This document shows, in pieces, positions 6,468 through 10,775 of a stretch of 10,775 bases of DNA (within the stretch, counting starts at the first letter, position 1; each line of letters starts with the position of its first letter). Below the pieces are notes generated by a model that did not search any database, was not told the DNA's origin, and was given only the letters and a program-made list of their open reading frames with translations. The translations under genes were made by a program, and so were the position numbers. The stretch is from Candidatus Rokubacteria bacterium RIFCSPLOWO2_02_FULL_72_37. Its GTDB lineage: Bacteria; Methylomirabilota; Methylomirabilia; Rokubacteriales; CSP1-6. Location: assembly GCA_001790315.1 (NCBI GenBank), contig MGCE01000172.1, positions 23,272-34,046 on the forward strand, written 5' to 3'.

Positions 6468-7400
6468 ATGAGCATCCGTTCAACCTCCACCGACGCCGAG
6501 CTCCTCGTCCGCGCGAGCCGCCTCTACTACCTCGAGGAACGGGGCCAGGCCGAGATCGCCCGGCTCCTCCGCATCTCCCGGCCCGGCGTGAGCCGGCTCC
6601 TGCGGCGGGCGCGCGACTCGAAGATCGTCGAGATCCGCGTGCGCGAGACGACCGGGAGCGAGGACTGGAGCGGCCTGCAGCGGCGGCTCGGGGTCAAGGA
6701 GCTGCGCGTCGCGGACGAGGGCGGGATCGAGGCCGTGGGCAGTCTCGGCGCGCGGTTCTTCGAGCGCGCGGTCCGACGCGGCGACGTGGTCGGGCTCACG
6801 GCCGGCACCACGCTCTCGGCCTTCGTGCAGGCGGTGGCCCCGCCGCGGCCCGTGCCGATCGAGATCGTCCCGCTGGTGGGCGCGCTCTGGGACACCGGCG
6901 AGGACTACGACGGCTCGTTCCTCTGCCAGGAGCTGCGGCGGCGCACGGGCGGGACGCATCACGTGCTCAGCGCGCCGGCGGTGGTGCGTACGGAGACGCT
7001 CATGCGCTCCCTGCGCGCGGAGCCGCGGGTGCGGAACGTCGTCGAACGGTACGGCGCGCTCGACAGCGCCTACCTGGGGATCGGCATCGTGGCGGAGGAT
7101 CATCCCATCGTCGCCGCGGCGAGCACGGGGAAGCGCGCCGTCGTGCCGCGGGGCGCCGTCGCGAGTGTCGGGTGCCTGTTCTTCGACGCCCGGGGCGGGC
7201 TCTGCGCGACCGCGCTCGACCGCCGCGTGCTCGGCATCACCCACGACCAGCTCCGCCGGGTCCCGGTGCGGGTGGGCCTGGCCGCGGGCGCGCAGAAGCG
7301 CGACGCCGTCCTCGCGGTCGCGCGCGGCGGCCTCCTCGACGTCCTCGTCATCGACGCCCCGCTCGCCCGGAGCCTGAGCGCGGCCACCAATCAAGGATGA
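6468..7400 (+). CDS. SorC-family transcriptional regulator (sugar-binding domain)
   Basis: A 310-residue protein starting at the ATG at 6468; no Shine-Dalgarno sequence is visible. Residues about 12-60 form the DNA-binding domain: RASRLYYLEERGQAEIARLL, then RISRPGVSRLLRRARDSKIVEIRV, the helix-turn-helix sequence typical of SorC/DeoR-like regulators. The remainder is the SorC effector domain: GLTAGTTLSAFV near 105, STGKRAVVPRGAVASVGCLFFD near 220, and RVLGITHDQLRRVPVRVGLAAG...KRDAVLAVARGG...VLVIDAPLA at the C-terminus. These domains bind phosphorylated sugars in characterised members. The usual GAVGDxxG motif is changed to GAVASVGC, so the ligand may be non-standard. trpB begins 5 nt downstream, so the protein very likely controls trpBA. 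An indole-glycerol-phosphate-like ligand is an attractive but untested inference. Confidence 0.85.
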   Translation: MSIRSTSTDAELLVRASRLYYLEERGQAEIARLLRISRPGVSRLLRRARDSKIVEIRVRETTGSEDWSGLQRRLGVKELRVADEGGIEAVGSLGARFFERAVRRGDVVGLTAGTTLSAFVQAVAPPRPVPIEIVPLVGALWDTGEDYDGSFLCQELRRRTGGTHHVLSAPAVVRTETLMRSLRAEPRVRNVVERYGALDSAYLGIGIVAEDHPIVAAASTGKRAVVPRGAVASVGCLFFDARGGLCATALDRRVLGITHDQLRRVPVRVGLAAGAQKRDAVLAVARGGLLDVLVIDAPLARSLSAATNQG

Positions 7401-7405
7401 TCGCC

Positions 7406-8653
7406 ATGTCCACGGAGCTCTTCCAGTTCGCGCCCGGCCGCGAAGGCTACTACGGGGAATTCGGCGGCGCGTTCGTGCCCGAGATCCTCCACGAGACGCT
7501 CGCCGAGCTGCGCGCCGCCTTCGACGACGCCCGGGACGATCCCGCGTTCTGGCGCGAGTACGTCGACGTAATGGTCACCTACTCGTGCCGGCCGACGCCG
7601 GTGACGTACTGCGAGAACCTGACACGCCTCCTCGGGGGCGCCCGAATCTACGTCAAGCGGGAGGACCTGAACCACACCGGCGCCCACAAGGTGAACAACG
7701 TCATGGGCCAGGGGCTGCTCGTCAGGCGCATGGGGAAGCGGCGCGTGATCGCCGAGACCGGGGCCGGGCAGCACGGCGTCGCCACCGCCACCATGGCCGC
7801 GCGGCTGGGCCTGGCCTGCACGATCTATATGGGCGAGGACGACATCGCGCGCCAGCGGCCGAACGTCTTCTGGATGGAGCAGCTCGGCGCGGACGTCGTC
7901 GCCGTGACGGACGGGACGCGCACGCTGAAGGACGCGATCAACGCGTGTCTTCGCGACTGGGCCGAGTCGATGGCCGACACGCACTACGTCCTGGGGACGG
8001 TGTGCGGTCCGCATCCATTTCCCCGGATGGTGACGTACTTCCAGTCGATCATCGGTCAGGAAGCGCGGGCGCAGATGCTGCGGATCACGGGCGCCCTTCC
8101 GCGCCGGGTCTACGCCTGCGTGGGCGGGGGCTCGAACGCCTCCGGGATCTTCGCCGGCTTCCTCGACGACGCCTCCGTCGAGCTCGTCGGCGTCGAAGCC
8201 GGCGGCAAGGGGGTCGACACGGAACAGCACGCGGCGCGCCTCGCCGGCGGGCGCGGCTGTCCGGGCGTCGCGCAGGGCTACAAGAGCGTGTTCCTCCAGA
8301 ACCGCGAAGGCCTCATGCACGACACGTGCTCCGTGGCCGCGGGCCTCGACTACATCGGTGTCGGCCCGATCCTCGCCCACCTGCACGCGCAGGGCCGGGT
8401 GCGCTTCGAGGCCGCCACCGACGCGGAGGTGGTCGAGGCGCTGCGCCTCGTGATCCGGCGCGAGGGGCTCATGCCCGCGCTCGAGAGCGCGCACGCGTTC
8501 GTCACGGCCCTGAAGGAAGCCCCGCACCTCTCCGGCGCCGATGCGATCCTCGTCAACCAGTCCGGTCGCGCCGACAAGGACATCTTCACCGTCGCGGAAG
8601 CGCTCGGCGACGAGCGTTGGAAGCGGTTTCTCCGCGAGAAAGCCGCGCGATGA
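7406..8653 (+). CDS. trpB: Tryptophan synthase beta subunit, divergent TrpB1-type
   Basis: TrpB joins indole to serine on PLP to make tryptophan. The ATG at 7406 is preferred over 7397 because AAGGA at 7394-7398 sits 7 nt before it; the product is 415 residues. The core is intact: REGYYGEFGGAFVPE, KREDLNHTGAHKVNN with PLP lysine K95, ETGAGQHGVATAT with catalytic E117 (22 residues on, as in E. coli), GGGSNASG, AGLDYIGVGP, PALESAHAF and NQSGRADKDIF. Several sites differ from common TrpB: SCRPTPVTY for the usual GRPTPL, DIARQRPNVFWMEQLGA, GTVCGPHPFPRMV, and VGPILAHLHAQGRV. DIARQ-PNV resembles TrpB of Bacteroidetes/spirochaete type, as far as I recall. It overlaps trpA by 4 bp. No other trp genes are near, so this may be a second copy or serve a specialised pathway. 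Confidence 0.92.
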   Translation: MSTELFQFAPGREGYYGEFGGAFVPEILHETLAELRAAFDDARDDPAFWREYVDVMVTYSCRPTPVTYCENLTRLLGGARIYVKREDLNHTGAHKVNNVMGQGLLVRRMGKRRVIAETGAGQHGVATATMAARLGLACTIYMGEDDIARQRPNVFWMEQLGADVVAVTDGTRTLKDAINACLRDWAESMADTHYVLGTVCGPHPFPRMVTYFQSIIGQEARAQMLRITGALPRRVYACVGGGSNASGIFAGFLDDASVELVGVEAGGKGVDTEQHAARLAGGRGCPGVAQGYKSVFLQNREGLMHDTCSVAAGLDYIGVGPILAHLHAQGRVRFEAATDAEVVEALRLVIRREGLMPALESAHAFVTALKEAPHLSGADAILVNQSGRADKDIFTVAEALGDERWKRFLREKAAR

Positions 8654-9447
8654 CGCGGGTGGACGCCGCCGGCCTCGAGCGCGACGTGCGCGACGGGCTC
8701 GCGAAGAAGCCGATCCTGCTCATGACGCACCTGGTGGTCGGCTATCCGTCGCTCGACGCCAACTGGACGATGCTCGAGGCGATGGACGCCGCCCGAGTGG
8801 ACCTGGTCGAGCTGCAGCTTCCGTTCAGCGAGCCGATCGCCGACGGCCCGTGGTTCGTGAAGGCGAACCAGGAGGCGATCCGGGCCGGCACGTCGTGGAC
8901 CACCTACTTCGACTTCGCGGCGCGCGCCGTATCCAGGTTCCGCTTCCCGGTGCTCTTCATGGGCTACTACAACAGCGTGTTCCGCATGGGCGGTGAGCGC
9001 TTCTGCGCGCGCCTGGCGGCGGCCGGGATGCGCGGGTTCATCGTCGCCGACCTGCCGCCGGAGGAAGCGGCCGACCTCAACGCGACGGCGCGCGCGCATG
9101 CGCTCGATCCCATCCTCCTCATGACGCCGGCGAACTCGACGGAGCGGCTCCGTGAAATCGGCCGGCAGGCGTCGGGGTTCGTCTATTGTCTTGGCCGGAA
9201 GGGCGTCACCGGCAAGCAGACCGACCTGTCGCAGGGCGTGGCGGACTTCCTCGGGAGGTGCAGGATGGCGACGTCGCTGCCCCTTGCGCTCGGCTTCGGC
9301 ATCCGGACTCCCGCGGACGTCTCCGCGCTCCGTGGCCTCGCCGACATCGCGATCGTCGGGACCGCGTGCCTCGAGACGTGGGAAGCGCGTGGCCCGGACG
9401 CGTATCGTGAATTCGTCCAGGCGCTCGCCCGGGAGACCGCGGCATGA
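8650..9447 (+). CDS. trpA: Tryptophan synthase alpha subunit, divergent
   Basis: TrpA cleaves indole-3-glycerol phosphate to indole and glyceraldehyde 3-phosphate and passes indole to TrpB. It has 265 residues; its start overlaps the trpB stop (ATGA). The TIM-barrel catalytic pair is kept: E54 in LVELQLPFSEP and D65 in IADGP, 11 residues apart as in the Salmonella E49/D60 pair. The flexible loop GRKGVTG retains the Thr, LGFGIRTPADV matches the usual QGFGI, and AIVGTACLE replaces the usual GSA phosphate-binding turn with a GT. PFSEP in place of PFSDP and the WFVKANQEAI helix are unusual. The preserved catalysts argue for an active enzyme. Its stop overlaps a further ATG (9444) that opens an aborted third cistron. 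Confidence 0.9.
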   Translation: MTRVDAAGLERDVRDGLAKKPILLMTHLVVGYPSLDANWTMLEAMDAARVDLVELQLPFSEPIADGPWFVKANQEAIRAGTSWTTYFDFAARAVSRFRFPVLFMGYYNSVFRMGGERFCARLAAAGMRGFIVADLPPEEAADLNATARAHALDPILLMTPANSTERLREIGRQASGFVYCLGRKGVTGKQTDLSQGVADFLGRCRMATSLPLALGFGIRTPADVSALRGLADIAIVGTACLETWEARGPDAYREFVQALARETAA

Positions 9448-9491
9448 CGCGCGTGGTGCTCGGCCTCCGTGTTTGCGCTATCTTGCGCTGA
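9444..9491 (+). pseudogene. Stub of a third cistron truncated at the element's right border
   Basis: An ATG overlaps the trpA stop (ATGA), the same coupling used between trpB and trpA, but the frame gives only MTRVVLGLRVCAILR before a stop. The downstream stretch to 9578 leads straight into the tRNA 3' repeat. The simplest reading is that the operon once continued and was cut at the recombination border. The peptide is too short to identify; it may equally be a chance ATG. Apart from this stub and the tRNA repeat, nothing else is visible in 9448-9592. Confidence 0.35.
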
Positions 9492-9552
9492 ACGACCGCC
9501 GGGTCAGGCGGTTACACGCAAGTGCCCGAAAAACGGGGAGGGCCGGCTCATC

Positions 9553-9578
9553 GGGTTCGAATCCCGGACGGCTCACCA
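9553..9578 (+). repeat. tRNA-Lys 3'-end duplicate, candidate att site
   Basis: GGGTTCGAATCCC followed by one mismatch and GACGGCTCACCA reproduces the last 26 nt of the tRNA-Lys at 6270-6295 with a single change (T6283 versus G9566). The base before the repeat also changes from A to C, so the T-stem pair switches from A-T to C-G; the copy therefore comes from a functional tRNA with a related acceptor, not from drift. No matching 5' half precedes it, so it is not a working tRNA. It is in direct orientation, 3283 bp from the intact tRNA, as expected for the distal border of an integrated element. Confidence 0.7.
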
Positions 9579-9592
9579 CTCGTCCAGAGCGG

Positions 9593-10153
9593 TCAGTCGG
9601 CCGGCCGGGCCGGCGCCGCGTGCGGCAGGCGCGCGAAGTGGGCGAGGAGCGACGCGACGAGCGCTTCGCTCTCGGCGTCGAAGGGGACCGCCGCGCCCGC
9701 GTCGCTCAGCGCGTTGATCAACTGCAGGACGCCGAACACGTTGCCTCGCGCGTCGCGGATCGGCATCGCCAGCATCGAGCGTGTCCGGTAGCCGTTCATG
9801 GTGTCCAGCTGGCGGTCGAACTCGTAGGGCCGCTCCAGCGGGATCTCGTACACGTCGGCGATGTTGACGCTCCCGCGGGTGAGGGCGACGTACCCCGCGA
9901 TGCTCGGGTCGTTGAGCCCGAGCGGCTCCGCCGTGAGGCGCCGCTGCGTCTCGGCGTCGCCGAGCCGCGCGGTCAGCACGTCGTTCTGGGCCGCCGCGAA
10001 GCGGAGCAGGTCGCCCTCGCGGAGATAGACCGTGCCGGCCTCGGCCCGGGTCAGGCGCCGCGCTTCGCCGAGGAGGAGCCGGAGCGCGCCCTGCGCGTCG
10101 GGCTCCGCCGCGAGCGCCCGCACGATCCGCTCCACCTCGTCCTGGTTCCGCAT
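9593..10153 (-). CDS. GAF-domain sensory protein (stand-alone)
   Basis: A 186-residue protein with ATG at 10153 and GAGGGT upstream on the minus strand. Nearly all of it is one GAF domain: an N-terminal helix (residues 1-35), then AEAGTVYLREGDLLRFAAAQND, an ASN-type loop ending at SIAGYVALTRGSVNIADVY, the FDRQLDTMNGYRTRSML segment, and the core strand motif NVFGVLQLINA. The F...D...GYRTRS segment resembles cyclic-nucleotide phosphodiesterase GAFs, although the full NKFDE signature is not complete. No HD, GGDEF, kinase or DNA-binding domain is attached, so it may act as a small-molecule sensor through protein partners. There is no signal peptide or membrane segment. It is divergent from the acyl-CoA dehydrogenase gene, sharing a 174-bp intergenic region. 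Confidence 0.85.
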   Translation of the reverse strand: MRNQDEVERIVRALAAEPDAQGALRLLLGEARRLTRAEAGTVYLREGDLLRFAAAQNDVLTARLGDAETQRRLTAEPLGLNDPSIAGYVALTRGSVNIADVYEIPLERPYEFDRQLDTMNGYRTRSMLAMPIRDARGNVFGVLQLINALSDAGAAVPFDAESEALVASLLAHFARLPHAAPARPAD

Positions 10154-10185
10154 TCGCGCGCACCCTCACGCCCCGGGATGTCGCG

Positions 10186-10214
10186 ACCGTAGGGCCGAAC
10201 CCCGTGGGTGTCAA
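10186..10214 (-). promoter_or_regulatory. Candidate sigma70-type promoter of the GAF gene
   Basis: On the minus strand, TTGACA at 10214-10209 is a perfect -35. After a 17-bp spacer comes TACGGT at 10191-10186, a weak -10 (TA...T kept). The -10 lies about 32 nt upstream of the GAF start codon. Confidence 0.45.
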
Positions 10215-10241
10215 GCGCGATGTCGCCCGAAACGCGACGCC

Positions 10242-10270
10242 TTGACAGCCCGGGCCGGGTCGGGTATCAC
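10242..10270 (+). promoter_or_regulatory. Candidate sigma70-type promoter of the acyl-CoA dehydrogenase gene
   Basis: TTGACA at 10242-10247 is a perfect -35, followed by a 17-bp spacer and TATCAC at 10265-10270 (4 of 6 to the -10 consensus). The -10 is 57 nt before the GTG start. Its -35 lies 27 bp from the -35 of the opposing promoter. Confidence 0.55.
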
Positions 10271-10327
10271 CGCGGCGACGGAGTGCCCCCAACGCCGTGC
10301 CTCCCTCGTCGCCCAGGAGCCGCTCAC

Positions 10328-10775
10328 GTGGACTTCCGCCTGCCCGATGACGTCGCCCGGCTCGGCGCCCTCGTGCGCGAGTTCGTGGACCGCGAGGTGC
10401 TGCCGCTCGAGCAGCAGATCGAGCGCGAGAACGCGGTGCCGCGCGCGCTCCTCGACCGGGCGGCGGCGCTCGGCCTCTTCGGGATCACGGTGCCCGAGGC
10501 CCACGGGGGGACCGGACTCAGCGCGCTCGCGCGCTCCGTCGTGCACCGGGAGCTCGCGCGTGCCGGCCTCGGCTCCCTCTGCAGCATCGTCGGCGCCCAC
10601 ACCGGCATCGGCACGATCGGGATCGTGCGGACGGGCTCCGTGGAGCTGCAGCGCCGCTACCTGCCGGCGCTCGCGGCGGGAGCGAAGATCGCCGCCTACG
10701 CGATCACCGAGCCCGACACGGGCTCGGACGTGGCGGGCGTGCGGACGCGCGCCGAGCGGCGTGGCGATCGCTTCC
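10328..10775 (+). CDS. Acyl-CoA dehydrogenase, N-terminal part (cut by window end)
   Basis: Translation from the GTG at 10328, with AGGAG at 10315-10319 and 8-nt spacing, begins MDFRLPDDVARLGALVREFV and is open to the window end, giving 149 residues. It contains the helical N-terminal domain (FVDREVLPLEQQIERENAVP), the LGLFGITVPEAHGGTGLS segment, and the start of the middle beta domain with AYAITEPDTGSDVAG, the FAD-contacting motif of acyl-CoA dehydrogenases. These FAD enzymes oxidise acyl-CoA thioesters at the alpha-beta bond and pass electrons to ETF. Chain-length specificity and the catalytic Glu lie beyond the window. It is probably the first gene of an operon driven by the promoter at 10242-10270. 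Confidence 0.9.
   Translation, partial: MDFRLPDDVARLGALVREFVDREVLPLEQQIERENAVPRALLDRAAALGLFGITVPEAHGGTGLSALARSVVHRELARAGLGSLCSIVGAHTGIGTIGIVRTGSVELQRRYLPALAAGAKIAAYAITEPDTGSDVAGVRTRAERRGDRF

Larger units (their letters stand above)
6270..9578. mobile_element. Probable relic of a tRNA-Lys-integrated element carrying a regulator-trpBA operon
   Basis: Three observations support an integrated element: an intact tRNA with an integrase C-terminal scrap 10 nt beyond it and facing it, a direct 26-bp repeat of the tRNA 3' end at the other side, and an apparently truncated cistron just inside that border. The interior holds only the regulator, trpB and trpA, about 3.3 kb, so either most of the element was deleted or this is a small metabolic cassette. 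Base composition of the interior looks similar to the flanks by eye, which suggests a related donor or long residence. Confidence 0.5.

Noticed and set aside
9490..9492. TGA of the 9444 stub as a second selenocysteine codon
   Set aside because: The frame continues after it, but the encoded sequence crosses the tRNA repeat and runs antisense to the GAF gene, and I saw no suitable hairpin at the required distance.
9503..9578. A second functional tRNA ending at 9578
   Set aside because: The T arm and 3' acceptor strand are present, but there is no matching 5' acceptor strand, D arm or anticodon arm in the preceding 50 nt.
9522..9791. Short plus-strand open frames overlapping the tRNA repeat and the GAF gene
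   Set aside because: They run antisense to the GAF gene, cross the tRNA repeat and show no domain.
1..10775. CRISPR arrays, tandem repeats, intact insertion sequences or rRNA
   Set aside because: None seen; there are no regularly spaced repeats, transposase motifs or rRNA-like stretches.

Overview
This is a GC-rich (roughly 70% by eye) bacterial chromosomal window. Genes are dense, often joined by 4-8 bp overlaps, and many start with GTG. Composition and gene content (short-HisG-type hisZ next to purA, an Arg-rich 'ILDRR' small protein, an acyl-CoA dehydrogenase) would fit a soil or subsurface lineage such as Rokubacteria/Methylomirabilota. That placement is an impression, not a demonstration.

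Layout. (1) 2-5351, plus strand: the 3' end of a SagB/nitroreductase-like gene overlaps a class V PLP aminotransferase of the alanine/serine-glyoxylate type. After a strong hairpin comes a second run: histidine phosphatase, hisZ (HisRS-like regulatory subunit of ATP phosphoribosyltransferase), purA (adenylosuccinate synthetase) and a small Arg-rich protein of unknown role. This run links histidine and purine synthesis. (2) 5357-6082, minus strand: a MerB (alkylmercury lyase)-like gene interrupted by one in-frame TGA. The TGA falls where MerB carries its catalytic Cys pair and is followed at the correct distance by a perfect 8-bp hairpin with a GUGC loop, the layout of a bacterial SECIS element. 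I read it as one selenoprotein gene that ordinary gene calling would split in two. (3) 6220-6295: tRNA-Lys(UUU) with a plausible promoter. (4) 6296-9578: a segment that looks like the remains of a tRNA-integrated element. It opens with the C-terminal scrap of a tyrosine recombinase pointing at the tRNA and closes with a 26-bp near-copy of the tRNA 3' end. Between them lies a compact operon: SorC-family regulator, trpB, trpA, and the stub of a third cistron lost at the right border. Both trp proteins keep their catalytic residues but differ from the commonest sequences at several conserved motifs. (5) 9593-10775: a GAF-domain protein (minus) and an acyl-CoA dehydrogenase (plus, cut by the window edge), divergently transcribed from two back-to-back sigma70-like promoters.

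The most notable items are the predicted selenoprotein MerB homologue with its SECIS hairpin, and the regulator-trpB-trpA cassette inside the tRNA-bounded segment.
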